From the NCBI RefSeq assembly GCF_014648255.1, contig NZ_BMQT01000003.1:124001-188000 (forward strand): a stretch of DNA of 64,000 nucleotides. Reading direction: 5' to 3'. Both the position numbers and the translations under genes were made by a program. A model generated the notes under the pieces. It was not told the origin of the DNA. It did not search any database and saw only the letters and a program-made list of their open reading frames with translations. Source of the stretch: Nocardioides albus. Its GTDB lineage: Bacteria; Actinomycetota; Actinomycetes; Propionibacteriales; Nocardioidaceae. Shown in pieces: positions 55,776 through 64,000 of this stretch. Numbering within the stretch: position 1 is the stretch's first letter; the number at the start of each line of letters is the position of its first letter.

Positions 55776-56498
55776 CTAGGCTCCGCGGGCGAGCTCGTCG
55801 AGCAGGATGCCGGCCGACCGGTCGTTCTCTGGAAGCCCCTCGATCCAGATCCGGTCGGCGCTGTGCTCGACCATCCGCTTGAGGAGCCCGAGCCGTTTGA
55901 CCAACGTCTCGTCACGCGGTGCGACCACGACCATCCGGCTGTGACCGACCTGTCCGACTGCCGCCGCGCCGGCGAAGACCGTCCGGGCGGTCTGGCCCAG
56001 CAGAGACATCCGACGCGCGGTGGCGATGTTGTCGGCCTTCCCGCCGGGATCGCCTGGGAGGTGGGCGTCGGTGACGACCAACGCATGGCTGCAGGCCTTG
56101 GCGTCGCGGTAGAGCTCCGAGATCCGTTCACGTACGTGCGCGAGGGTGGAGAGGCCGGTGAGCGGGTCTGCGCAGGAGATGGTGTGCAGGTAGCCGAGCG
56201 TCGCCTCGCTCCAGGCGACCGAGAGCGCGTGCACCTCGGCGAAGACCGGATCGCGGCTCTCGACGGTCTGGGTCGTCGTCCGGAGATCCTCGAGGCTCTC
56301 CCCGAGCGACACCCCGGTCTCAGCGAGGTCGTGGCCTACCACCCAACAGGCCTCGGCGATGTAGCTGCTTCGTTCGGCCAGCGCTTCTGCGACAGCCTCG
56401 AACCGCGGCGGGAGCACCGCACGCTGCTGCTCGGAGAGCTCTGTGGTCTCAGGCGAGGTGGATGCACGCGCACGCCGACCCCGGGGGAACAGCCGCAC
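55776..56498 (-). CDS. Degenerate GGDEF-like domain protein
   Basis: 240 residues. The N-terminal half (about 20-105) is helical. Residues about 110-235 start with ADPLTGLSTLAHVRERISEL, the typical beginning of a GGDEF domain (DPLTGLxN), but the catalytic GG(D/E)EF signature is missing: the matching place reads VGQVGHSRMVVVAP. So it is probably a non-catalytic nucleotide- or protein-binding relative. AAGAGG supports the GTG at 56498. It is divergent from the sigma-fusion gene. Confidence 0.6.
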   Translation of the reverse strand: MRLFPRGRRARASTSPETTELSEQQRAVLPPRFEAVAEALAERSSYIAEACWVVGHDLAETGVSLGESLEDLRTTTQTVESRDPVFAEVHALSVAWSEATLGYLHTISCADPLTGLSTLAHVRERISELYRDAKACSHALVVTDAHLPGDPGGKADNIATARRMSLLGQTARTVFAGAAAVGQVGHSRMVVVAPRDETLVKRLGLLKRMVEHSADRIWIEGLPENDRSAGILLDELARGA

Positions 56499-56742
56499 AG
56501 CTCACCTCTTTTCTCGTGTTTCCTGACGTTGCTGTCGTTCCTCGTCCGATGTCGTCGGGTCATGGATACAGTGGTGCGCACGCCGGTCTCCCTCGCGCTC
56601 ACATGGACTTGACGCACGAAATCGGCAAGCATGACGCGATAGAAGCCCGCCTTTTCGGGTTTCTCGAAACTTTGTTGTCAGATCCCGGGAGGGGGCGTGA
56701 CGTGCGGGCAGCCGCTGTCGTTAGCACAACGCATGTCTCCCG

Positions 56743-59349
56743 ATGGCGCAACCCGCGTCATACCTCCGCCCCCCAAACGTCTCTGGTGCTGTGAGCGAAA
56801 CGACCCCCACCTCTCTGCCGACCCTCGACGCCCCCGGCGACGCCGAGCTGATCACCGCCGTCCGCGGCGGTGACCTGGATGCGTACGGGCTGCTGTTCGA
56901 GCGCCACGTCGAGTCCGCTCGCCGCCTCGCCCGCCAGCTGGTGTCGGCGGGCGACGTCGACGACCTCGTCTCCGAGGCGTTCGCCAAGGTGCTCAACGTG
57001 CTGCAGAGAGGCGGCGGCCCGGACCTGGCGTTCCGGGCGTACCTGCTGACGTCGCTGCGCCGGCTCCACGTCGACAAGATCCGCGCCGCCTCCAAGCTCA
57101 CCACGACCGACGATCTGACGCCGTTCGACCCGGGCGTCCCCTTCGAGGACACCGCGGTGTCGGGCTTCGACAACCAGGCGGCGGCGAAGGCGTTCCAGCA
57201 GCTCCCCGAACGCTGGCAGCAGGTGCTGTGGCACACCGAGGTCGAGGGACAGAAGCCCGCCGAGATCGCGCCCCTGCTCGGCATGTCCGCCAACTCGGTC
57301 TCCGCGCTCGCCTACCGCGCTCGCGAGGGTCTCAAGCAGGCCTTCATCTCGATGCATGCGCAGGATGCCGGCGAGGAGGCCTGCGCCACGACGCGGGCCA
57401 ACCTGGGTGCCTACATCCGCAACGGCCTGTCCAAGCGCGACTCGAAGAAGGTCGACGACCACCTCCAGGACTGCCGCCCCTGCACCGCGATCTACCTCGA
57501 GCTCACCGAGGTCAACTCCGGCATGGGCGCTTGGCTCGCACCGGCCCTGCTCGGCGCCGCAGGCGCGGGCTACCTCGCCGTCGGCGGCGGTGTCGCCGCC
57601 AAGGGCGGTGTGCTGCTCTTCTTCGGACGGGTCAGGGACTGGGCCCTCGGCGATCCTGTGGGACGTACGGTCGCTGGGGCCACCGGTGTCGCGGCCGCTG
57701 CGGCTGTGGTCGCCGGGTTCGCGCTCACCGGCGGTGACCCGTCCCCGAAGCAGCCGGCCGCGGACGAACCCGCCGCGGAGGCGCCCGCTGCTGCCGACCC
57801 GGCTCCTGCTGCACCGCCTGCGGCCGCGCCACCTGCCGCGGCACCACCGGCGGCTGCTCCTCCTCCCGCGGCCCCGCCTGCTGACCCTCCCGCGGCCCCG
57901 CCTGCCGCGCCACCGGCCGCACCTCCCGCCGACGCTCCTCCGGCACAGCCGCAGGAGGCTCCAGTGATCACCTCGCCCCTGCCGACGGTCGAGGTCCCTC
58001 CCGGCGGCAAGGCGGTCATCGATCTGACCCAGGGCGCCAGTGACGCCGATGGCGACCCGCTCTCGGTGAAGGAGGCGACCCTCGCCTCCCCGGCCCGCGG
58101 CACCGTCACCAAGGGCGGCGCCACGTCTTCCGGCGGCAAGGGCGGAGGCGTCAGCGGCGCGGTCTTCGGCGGCCTGCGGATGGCCGACGAGCCCGTCACC
58201 ACCGTGACCTACCAGGCCGCCGCTGGCTGGCGTGGGACCGAGACGATCGAGTACGTCCTCACCGACGGCAACGGCGGCGACGTCTCCGGCACCGTCGACG
58301 TGACCACCCCCAACGCTGCCCCGAAGGCCGAAGACGACGACGCCGAGGCAGAGGTCGTCGTCGGAGACGGCAACAACGGCGTTGGCCTGGGCGGTCAGAC
58401 CAGGACCGCCAAGACCACCATCGACGTGCTCGCCAACGACGCCGATGCCAACCAGGACACGCTCGAGATCGTCTCGGTCACCGATCCTGCCCACGGCACG
58501 GCCGCGGTCGTCGACGGCAAGATCGAGTACACGATGGACGAGGGCGACACCGGGACCAGCGACACGTTCAGCTATCGGATCTCGGACGGCCACGGCGGCA
58601 ACGACGACGGTGCCGTCGAGGTGACCTTCGAGGAGGCTCCGCCGGAGCACGACGCCAGCATCGCCCGGGAGCACGTGTCGAACGACGACTACGAGCACAT
58701 CGTGGTCACGGCCGACGGCATCCCCGAAGGCGACTTCACCGCGACCTTCCGATACCGGCTCACCGGCGTCGGCCAGCGCTACCCGGGGCTGTCGATGTGG
58801 GCCTGCTCGCAGCTCGGTGTCCCATCCGTACCGGTAGGCGGAGTCGTCGAGGGCGAGTGCACCCTGTCGAGCACGAACAACGGCCAGGAAGTGCTCCACT
58901 TCGACTTCGTCCCCGACGGTGACTGGTCGTTCGTGGGAACCCTGACCGCCGTGGGCTACACGGACCCCGATGGCGAGAACGACCGTGTCAGCGCCTCCGG
59001 AACCGCGCCGACTCCCACACCTACCCCGACGCCGACGCCGACGCCGACCCCGACCCCGGACGTGCCGCAGCTGCCGACGCTCACGCCGATCCCGGACGTG
59101 CCGCAGGCCCCGACGGCACCCGGGACGCCCGACCCGCCGCAGCTGCCTGTCTCGCCAAGCGACTCCCCCGACCCCGGGAAGAGCTCCAGCGCCCCCGGCA
59201 AGTCCGCCAGCAGCGCTGACCCCGGCGAGCCCAGCAGCAGCGCCAGCCCCGCCAAGACACCCGATGACGGGCCTCCTGTCGAGGAGCGCGGCGCTCGCGC
59301 CGGCGGGCTGACCTGGAAGGGCTTCCTGAAGGCGATCGGGATCGACTGA
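56743..59349 (+). CDS. ECF-like sigma factor fused to zinc finger, membrane helices and extracellular Ig-like domains
   Basis: 868 residues. Sigma region 2 (about 35-105; LVSEAFAKVLNVLQ) and region 4 (about 145-200; PAEIAPLLGMSANSVSALAY) are intact. A zinc-finger anti-sigma-like segment follows, with Cys about 211 and VDDHLQDCRPC near 238-248. There are hydrophobic helices at about 265-290 and 307-330, then an Ala/Pro linker. Two cadherin/Ig-like domains (about 407-510 and 545-630) and a further beta-rich domain (635-758) end in a Pro/Thr/Ser tail. The sigma head would be cytosolic, the rest outside. A GTG at 56791 is an alternative start. Confidence 0.85.
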   Translation: MAQPASYLRPPNVSGAVSETTPTSLPTLDAPGDAELITAVRGGDLDAYGLLFERHVESARRLARQLVSAGDVDDLVSEAFAKVLNVLQRGGGPDLAFRAYLLTSLRRLHVDKIRAASKLTTTDDLTPFDPGVPFEDTAVSGFDNQAAAKAFQQLPERWQQVLWHTEVEGQKPAEIAPLLGMSANSVSALAYRAREGLKQAFISMHAQDAGEEACATTRANLGAYIRNGLSKRDSKKVDDHLQDCRPCTAIYLELTEVNSGMGAWLAPALLGAAGAGYLAVGGGVAAKGGVLLFFGRVRDWALGDPVGRTVAGATGVAAAAAVVAGFALTGGDPSPKQPAADEPAAEAPAAADPAPAAPPAAAPPAAAPPAAAPPPAAPPADPPAAPPAAPPAAPPADAPPAQPQEAPVITSPLPTVEVPPGGKAVIDLTQGASDADGDPLSVKEATLASPARGTVTKGGATSSGGKGGGVSGAVFGGLRMADEPVTTVTYQAAAGWRGTETIEYVLTDGNGGDVSGTVDVTTPNAAPKAEDDDAEAEVVVGDGNNGVGLGGQTRTAKTTIDVLANDADANQDTLEIVSVTDPAHGTAAVVDGKIEYTMDEGDTGTSDTFSYRISDGHGGNDDGAVEVTFEEAPPEHDASIAREHVSNDDYEHIVVTADGIPEGDFTATFRYRLTGVGQRYPGLSMWACSQLGVPSVPVGGVVEGECTLSSTNNGQEVLHFDFVPDGDWSFVGTLTAVGYTDPDGENDRVSASGTAPTPTPTPTPTPTPTPTPDVPQLPTLTPIPDVPQAPTAPGTPDPPQLPVSPSDSPDPGKSSSAPGKSASSADPGEPSSSASPAKTPDDGPPVEERGARAGGLTWKGFLKAIGID
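59011..59058 (+). repeat. CCGACG-type simple repeat coding a Thr-Pro tract
   Basis: Tandem CCGACG and CCGACC units code for alternating Pro-Thr residues in the extracellular tail of the fusion protein. Such tracts can vary in length by slippage. Confidence 0.85.
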
Positions 59350-59423
59350 TCCCACATCCGCTCGACGCGCGTCCGTCGGCTCAGGCCGGTGGACGCACTG
59401 CGGTTTTCGCAGGTCGGAACCAC

Positions 59424-59429
59424 TAAGGT
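59424..59429 (+). promoter_or_regulatory. -10 box of aroA
   Basis: TAAGGT, 7 nt, then the GTG at 59437. AAGG within the box could also serve as a weak ribosome-binding site. Confidence 0.4.
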
Positions 59430-59436
59430 TGGCTCC

Positions 59437-60720
59437 GTGACTTCCACGACCGATCGTGCAGCTGACATCGCGGACCCTTGGCCGGCGCCCCGAGCCCTTG
59501 GGCCGGTGACCGCGACGGTGTCACTGCCCGGCAGCAAGTCGCTCACCAACCGGGCGCTGGTGCTGGCCGCGATCGCAGAGGGCCCCAGCGTCGTACGTCG
59601 TGCGCTGCGGTCCCGCGACACGCTGCTGATGGCGGCAGCGCTGACGTCGTTGGGCGCACGGGTGGACACCTCGGAGGACGACTGGGTCGTGACGCCCGGG
59701 GCGTTCGACGCAGACGCCGCGGTCGACTGCGGGCTGGCCGGGACGGTGATGCGGTTCGTACCTCCGATGGCCGCGCTCTCCACCGGCACCATCGCCTTCG
59801 ACGGCGACCCGCACATGCGCAAGCGTCCGGTCGGCGAGGTGCTGCGTGCGCTCCGCGATCTCGGCGTGGACATCGAGGGTGACGCGCTGCCGTTCACGAT
59901 CCAGGGGCAGGGCACCGTGCCCGGCGGGACCGTGGTCGTCGACGCCTCGGCCTCGAGCCAGTTCATCAGCGCACTGCTGCTGGCGGGGGCGAGATACGAG
60001 CAGGGGGTGGACGTACGCCACGACGGCAAGCCGGTGCCGTCGCTCCCCCACATCGACATGACGGTCGCGATGCTGCGCGAGCACGGCGTCGCGGTCGACG
60101 ACTCGGACGCCAACCGATGGACCGTAGCACCAGGGCCGATCAAGGCGCTGGACCGCACCATCGAGCCGGACCTGTCCAACGCGGCTCCGTTCCTTGCGCT
60201 GGCAGCGATCTCGGGTGGGGCGGTCACCGTCCGCGACTGGCCGCAGGCCACCGACCAGCCGGGCGACCAGCTGCGCGAGGTGCTCTCGCTGATGGGTTGC
60301 GAGGTGCGCGTCGGCGACGACGGGCTCACCGTGACTGGGCCGGAAAAGCTCACCGGGATCGACCTGGACATGCACGACATCGGCGAGCTCACCCCGGCCG
60401 TCGCGGCCCTGTGCGCGCTCGCCTCCACGCCCTCGCACCTGACCGGCATCGGCCACATCCGTGGCCACGAGACCGACCGGCTCGCCGCGCTCGCGCGCGA
60501 GCTGGGTGCGCTCGGGGCCGACGTCACCGAGCACCCCGACGGGCTGACCATCCGGCCGGCGACGCTGCACGGCGGGGTGTTCCACACCTACGCCGACCAC
60601 CGGATGGCCCACGCCGGCGTCATCATCGGGGCTGCCGTCGAGGGCGTCCTGGTCGAGAACATCACCACCACCTCCAAGACCTTCACCGACTTCGCGCCCT
60701 TCTGGGCCGGCATCTTCTGA
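59437..60720 (+). CDS. aroA: 3-phosphoshikimate 1-carboxyvinyltransferase (EPSP synthase)
   Basis: 427 residues. The substrate-binding motifs are [17 protein letters not shown], the central [15 protein letters not shown], the [15 protein letters not shown] block and [13 protein letters not shown]. The C-terminal [16 protein letters not shown] is conserved. It joins shikimate-3-phosphate and phosphoenolpyruvate in aromatic amino acid synthesis. The central loop reads [10 protein letters not shown], where many class I enzymes have NAGT. The GTG at 59437 replaces an earlier in-frame codon. rsgA follows after 4 nt. Confidence 0.96.
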   Translation: MTSTTDRAADIADPWPAPRALGPVTATVSLPGSKSLTNRALVLAAIAEGPSVVRRALRSRDTLLMAAALTSLGARVDTSEDDWVVTPGAFDADAAVDCGLAGTVMRFVPPMAALSTGTIAFDGDPHMRKRPVGEVLRALRDLGVDIEGDALPFTIQGQGTVPGGTVVVDASASSQFISALLLAGARYEQGVDVRHDGKPVPSLPHIDMTVAMLREHGVAVDDSDANRWTVAPGPIKALDRTIEPDLSNAAPFLALAAISGGAVTVRDWPQATDQPGDQLREVLSLMGCEVRVGDDGLTVTGPEKLTGIDLDMHDIGELTPAVAALCALASTPSHLTGIGHIRGHETDRLAALARELGALGADVTEHPDGLTIRPATLHGGVFHTYADHRMAHAGVIIGAAVEGVLVENITTTSKTFTDFAPFWAGIF

Positions 60721-60724
60721 CGAC

Positions 60725-61747
60725 ATGGCGAAAGCACAGCGGCGATACGGGACCGAAGACGTCGAGCACTACGACCGTCCTCGGCGCCGCACGAGGCCGC
60801 GGACGAAGGACCGGCCCAGCTATGACGACGCCGACCTCGGCCGGGTGATCACGGTCGACCGTGGCCGGTTCACGCTGGTCATGGACGAGGCCCCGGAGGT
60901 CGAGGTGTGGGCGGTGAAGGCTCGCCCGCTCGGCCGCAAGGGCGTCGTCGTGGGAGACCGGGTGAAGGTCGTCGGCGACACCACAGGCGCGGAGGGCGCG
61001 CTGGCCCGGATCGTCGAGGTCGAACCGCGGGAGACCGTGCTGCGGCGTACGGCCGATGACGACGACCCCGTCGAGCGGGTCGTGGTCGCAAACGCCGACC
61101 AGCTGGTGATCGTCACCGCGATCGCCGACCCCGAGCCGCGCACCGGGTTCATCGACCGCGCCCTGGTGGCCGCCTATGAGGCCGGCATCGACCCGCTGCT
61201 GTGCATCACCAAGGCCGACCTGGCCGATCCCGAGTCGCTCGTCTCGGTCTATCGGTCGCTGGGGGTGCCGTGGGTGGTGACGCAGCGGGGTGGGGACATG
61301 AGCGCTCTGCAGGACGAGCTCGACGGACGTACGTCGGTGCTGCTCGGCCACAGCGGCGTCGGCAAGTCGACGCTGGTCAACGCCATCGTCCCCGATGCCG
61401 GCCGAGAGGTGGGGCACGTCAACGCGGTCACCGGGCGGGGACGGCACACGTCCACCTCGGCACTGATGCTGCGGCTTCCGGGCTCTGCCGACAGTGCCGG
61501 CTGGATCGTGGACACCCCGGGCATCCGTACGTTCGGGCTGGCCCATGTCGAGCCCGAAAAGCTCATCGTCTCCTTCCCCGACCTGGAAGAGGCGACGACC
61601 GCCTGCCCGCGCGGCTGCTCGCACGCGGCCGATGCGCCGGAGTGCGGGCTGGACCTGGCGATCGAGGCCGGCCAGCTCGACGCGGAGCGGGTCACGTCGT
61701 TCCGGCGCCTGCTGGAGGCGCGGTCGGTGCCGACGTACGCGCTCTGA
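60725..61747 (+). CDS. rsgA: Ribosome small-subunit-dependent GTPase A
   Basis: 340 residues. An N-terminal OB-fold is followed by a circularly permuted GTPase domain: G4 (ITKADLAD) comes before G1 (GHSGVGKSTLVNAI) and G3 (VDTPGIRTFG). The C-terminal zinc site has Cys/His in ATTACPRGCSHAADAPECGL. It helps the 30S subunit mature. It probably shares a transcript with aroA, a usual actinobacterial pair. The N-terminus is Arg-rich. Confidence 0.95.
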   Translation: MAKAQRRYGTEDVEHYDRPRRRTRPRTKDRPSYDDADLGRVITVDRGRFTLVMDEAPEVEVWAVKARPLGRKGVVVGDRVKVVGDTTGAEGALARIVEVEPRETVLRRTADDDDPVERVVVANADQLVIVTAIADPEPRTGFIDRALVAAYEAGIDPLLCITKADLADPESLVSVYRSLGVPWVVTQRGGDMSALQDELDGRTSVLLGHSGVGKSTLVNAIVPDAGREVGHVNAVTGRGRHTSTSALMLRLPGSADSAGWIVDTPGIRTFGLAHVEPEKLIVSFPDLEEATTACPRGCSHAADAPECGLDLAIEAGQLDAERVTSFRRLLEARSVPTYAL

Positions 61748-61787
61748 CCTATTACCAGGGGAGGCTTCGCTCCGGGGCCTGAGCCAC

Positions 61788-61793
61788 TAGAGT
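61788..61793 (+). promoter_or_regulatory. -10 box of hisN
   Basis: TAGAGT, 8 nt, then GTG at 61802. Confidence 0.5.
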
Positions 61794-61801
61794 GACCTTT
61801 C

Positions 61802-62674
61802 GTGGCGAGCACTCCTGACTTCAACGACGACCTGCGGCTGGCGCACCTGCTGGCCGACGACGCCGACTCGCTGTCCACGTCGCGGTTCAAGGCGCTCGAC
61901 CTGCACGTCATGACCAAGCCCGACCTCACTCCCGTCTCGGACGCGGACAAGGCCGTGGAGGAGTCGATCCGGCGTACGCTCTCCCGCGCGCGTACGCGAG
62001 ACGCGATCACCGGAGAGGAGTCGGGCTCGTCCGGCTCCTCCAGCCGCCGCTGGATCGTCGACCCCATCGACGGCACGAAGAACTTCGTGCGTGGCGTGCC
62101 GGTCTGGGCGACCCTGATCGCGCTCGCCGTCGACAACGAGGTCGTGATGTCGGTCGTCTCCGCGCCACAGCTCGGGCGGCGCTGGTGGGCGGCCAAGGGC
62201 CAGGGCGCGCACACCGGCAAGTCGCTGATGAAGTCCACCCGCTGCCAGGTCTCGGACGTACGCCGCCTGGAGGACGCCTCGATGTCCTACTCCTCGCTGC
62301 ACGGCTGGGAGGAGCGCGACCGGCTCGAGGACTTCCTGGCGCTGATGCGCAGCTGCTGGCGCACCCGCGCCTACTCCGACTTCTGGTCCTACATGCTCGT
62401 GGCCGAGGGCGCGGTCGACATCGCCGTCGAGCCGGAGCTCGAGCTCTACGACATGGCCGCGCTGGACATCATCGTGCGCGAGGCCGGCGGGTCCTTCTCG
62501 TCCCTCGCCGGCGACCCGGGACCGTGGGGTGGCAACGCGCTGGCCACCAACGGCCACCTGCACGACGCGGTGCTCTCCTTCCTCGGTGGGTTGCCGGACG
62601 GCAACAACGACGCCGACTGGCCGGCCGCGCAGCCCGGGTCGGTCACTGCGTTCCGCCGGCCGGGCACCGAGTAG
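61802..62674 (+). CDS. hisN: Histidinol-phosphatase, inositol-monophosphatase type
   Basis: 290 residues. The metal-binding motifs are ITGEESGSSG and WIVDPIDGTKNFVRGV, with a third Asp in YDMAALDIIVREAGG. It removes phosphate from histidinol phosphate in histidine synthesis; the aroA-rsgA-hisN order is conserved in actinobacteria and supports this over inositol phosphatase. The GTG start has a -10 box just upstream. Single-gene unit. Confidence 0.92.
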   Translation: MASTPDFNDDLRLAHLLADDADSLSTSRFKALDLHVMTKPDLTPVSDADKAVEESIRRTLSRARTRDAITGEESGSSGSSSRRWIVDPIDGTKNFVRGVPVWATLIALAVDNEVVMSVVSAPQLGRRWWAAKGQGAHTGKSLMKSTRCQVSDVRRLEDASMSYSSLHGWEERDRLEDFLALMRSCWRTRAYSDFWSYMLVAEGAVDIAVEPELELYDMAALDIIVREAGGSFSSLAGDPGPWGGNALATNGHLHDAVLSFLGGLPDGNNDADWPAAQPGSVTAFRRPGTE

Positions 62675-62718
62675 GCGCGTTCCGAGACAGACCCTGGCGT
62701 GACGCACGTCACGGCCGC

Positions 62719-62724
62719 TACCGT
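62719..62724 (+). promoter_or_regulatory. -10 box of the CBS gene
   Basis: TACCGT, 6 nt, then ATG at 62731. Confidence 0.5.
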
Positions 62725-62730
62725 TGGTGC

Positions 62731-63165
62731 ATGAAGATCGCGGACGTACTCACTCGCAAGGCGATCGCTGAAGTCGTCACGATCGCATCAACCGCCACCG
62801 TACGTGACCTGCTCGGGGTCCTCGCCGAGCACGGCATCGGCGCCTGCGTCGTCAGCAGCGACGGCACCGACGTGGCCGGGATCGTCTCCGAGCGCGACGT
62901 CGTGCGGCGCCTCCACGAGAACGACGCGCTGCTCAGCGCCGAGGTCTCCTCGATCATGACCTCCTCGGTGGAGACGTGCGCCCCCGAGGCCACCATCGAC
63001 GAGATCCTGGGCATCATGACCAAGCGCCGGATCCGGCACATGCCGGTCGTCTCCGCCGACGGCGACCTGGCCGGAATCGTCAGCATCGGCGACCTGGTCA
63101 AGCACCGCATCGACCAGCTCGCCTTCGAACGCGACCAGCTCGAGGCGTACGTTCACCAGACCTGA
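62731..63165 (+). CDS. CBS-domain pair protein
   Basis: 144 residues forming two CBS domains and nothing else. The first covers about 8-62 (EHGIGACVVSSDGTDVAGIV, SERDVV) and the second about 72-130 (KRRIRHMPVVSADGDLAGIV, SIGDLV). CBS pairs bind adenosine nucleotides and usually regulate a partner. The partner is not identified. The final helix (QLAFERDQLEAYVHQT) is typical of this small family. Confidence 0.93.
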   Translation: MKIADVLTRKAIAEVVTIASTATVRDLLGVLAEHGIGACVVSSDGTDVAGIVSERDVVRRLHENDALLSAEVSSIMTSSVETCAPEATIDEILGIMTKRRIRHMPVVSADGDLAGIVSIGDLVKHRIDQLAFERDQLEAYVHQT

Positions 63166-63234
63166 GGCCGTTGTCGGATCCGACCTTCACAGGACCTGCA
63201 CAACTTCTGCAGCCTTTCCGACTGCTCGGGCTTC

Positions 63235-63240
63235 TAGCCT
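63235..63240 (+). promoter_or_regulatory. -10 box of the response regulator gene
   Basis: TAGCCT, 6 nt, then GTG at 63247. Confidence 0.5.
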
Positions 63241-63246
63241 GAGCAT

Positions 63247-63945
63247 GTGCCAGAACATACGACCACCCGCCGGGTCCTCGTCGTCGAGGACGAGCCGATC
63301 ATCAACCAGGCCGTCTCGGACCGGCTCCAGGCGGAGGGGTACGACGTCGTCCGAGCATGGGACGGCCCCGGGGCGGTCTCCTGCTTCGAGGAGACCTCGC
63401 CCGACCTGGTCGTCCTCGACGTCATGCTGCCCGGGTACGACGGGCTGGAGGTGTGCCGCCGGATCCAGGCCGTACGTCCGGTGCCGGTGCTCATGCTCAC
63501 CGCGCGCGTCGACGAGGCCGATGTGCTGGTCGGGCTCGGCGTCGGGGCCGACGACTACCTGACCAAGCCGTTCCGGGCCCGAGAGCTGGTCGCCCGGGTG
63601 AACGCCCTCCTGCGGCGGGTGGAGCGGGCCGCCGAGCTCGCGGCGTCGCCCCGGCGTACGGCGGAGATCGGGGGGCTGCGGCTGGATCCGGCGGCGCGAC
63701 GCGTCTGGGTCCACGGCGACGAGGTCAGGCTGACCCCGACCGAGTTCGACCTGCTGGTCTGTCTGGCCACCGACCCGGGTGCCGTGGTCACCCGGGAGCG
63801 GCTGCTCGCCGAGGTCTGGGGCTGGAACGACGCCTCCGGCACTCGCACCGTCGACAGCCATGTGAAGGGGCTGCGCGCCAAGATCGGCGCCGACCGCGTT
63901 CGCACCGTGCACGGCGTCGGCTATGCCCTGGAGGCCGGCGAATGA
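63247..63945 (+). CDS. OmpR/PhoB-type response regulator
   Basis: 232 residues. The receiver domain (1-120) has the acidic pair in VLVVEDEPIINQAV, the phospho-acceptor Asp in LVVLDVMLPGYDGLEV and the Lys in DDYLTKPFRAREL. The winged-helix DNA-binding domain (about 135-230) has LTPTEFDLLVCLATDPGAVV and VDSHVKGLRAKIG. The signal is unknown. Its stop overlaps the start of the kinase gene (ATGA). Confidence 0.95.
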   Translation: MPEHTTTRRVLVVEDEPIINQAVSDRLQAEGYDVVRAWDGPGAVSCFEETSPDLVVLDVMLPGYDGLEVCRRIQAVRPVPVLMLTARVDEADVLVGLGVGADDYLTKPFRARELVARVNALLRRVERAAELAASPRRTAEIGGLRLDPAARRVWVHGDEVRLTPTEFDLLVCLATDPGAVVTRERLLAEVWGWNDASGTRTVDSHVKGLRAKIGADRVRTVHGVGYALEAGE

Positions 63946-64000
63946 CTCCGCTGGAACGGGTCTCCTCGATCAAGGTCAAGCTCGGACTCCTGGTCGCCGC
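63942..64000 (+). CDS. Sensor histidine kinase, cut by window edge
   Basis: Only 19 codons are visible (MTPLERVSSIKVKLGLLVA), ending as the first membrane helix begins. The 4-nt overlap with the response regulator gene and the SSIKVKLGLLV start are typical of the cognate kinase. Everything else lies outside the window. Confidence 0.75.
   Translation, partial: MTPLERVSSIKVKLGLLVA

Noticed and set aside
56462-56794. A 110-codon open frame before the sigma-fusion gene
   Set aside because: It overlaps the 5' ends of both divergent genes and has no ribosome-binding site or recognisable motif.

Overview
The window is high-GC DNA (about 70% G+C) with dense, mostly intact bacterial genes. I see no mobile element, CRISPR array or prophage. 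It looks like a chromosome segment of an actinomycete, most like Nocardioides or another member of the Nocardioidaceae (inference from gene content and order). Supporting markers are a fused Kgd-type 2-oxoglutarate dehydrogenase, a WhiB1-type regulator, a SigR/RsrA thiol-stress pair, a nickel superoxide dismutase with its own protease, PdtaS, and the 24-residue ribosomal protein bL37.

Region 1 (1-26330, nearly all minus strand) is the conserved actinobacterial block. In transcription order it runs argS-lysA, hom-thrC-thrB, rho, rpmE, prfA, prmC-sua5-wecA, then the complete F1Fo ATP synthase operon (atpI-like, atpB, E, F, H, A, G, D, C) and a DUF2550 gene closed by a strong hairpin terminator. 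A DUF1707 membrane protein and a truncated MFS transporter lie at the left edge. A tRNA-Arg(CCG) gene sits divergently next to argS.

Region 2 (26330-32700) is a set of small accessory genes: a methyltransferase/membrane protein pair, DUF4287, an acetoacetate-decarboxylase-like enzyme, VOC, MazG-like, PlsC-like and alpha/beta-hydrolase proteins, and an LCP/lipoprotein pair.

Region 3 (32700-47410) carries kgd, an MMPL transporter with a divergent TetR gene, and a ferredoxin reductase/fatty-acid desaturase operon facing a second TetR gene. It ends with a drug-efflux MFS protein, a quinone oxidoreductase and malic enzyme.

Region 4 (47590-59350) is rich in stress control: sodX/sodN, an RsbW-like anti-sigma with a SigB/F-type sigma, whiB1, pdtaS, rsrA-sigR with a visible SigR-type promoter, an SRAP-domain protein, a degenerate GGDEF protein, and an unusual 868-residue protein. 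That protein joins an ECF-like sigma factor, a zinc-finger anti-sigma-like segment, membrane helices and extracellular Ig/cadherin-like domains.

Region 5 (59437-64000) is aroA-rsgA, hisN, a CBS-pair protein and a two-component system cut by the window edge.

Three cross-cutting patterns stand out. About sixteen genes have a TANNNT-like box ending 6-9 nt before the start codon and no Shine-Dalgarno, so they are probably read from leaderless mRNAs. Three intergenic regions hold large palindromic arrays built from 21-nt units. Rho differs at all three positions classically linked to bicyclomycin resistance. The strongest candidates for new biology are the sigma-sensor fusion protein, the 21-nt arrays and the paired operator sites.
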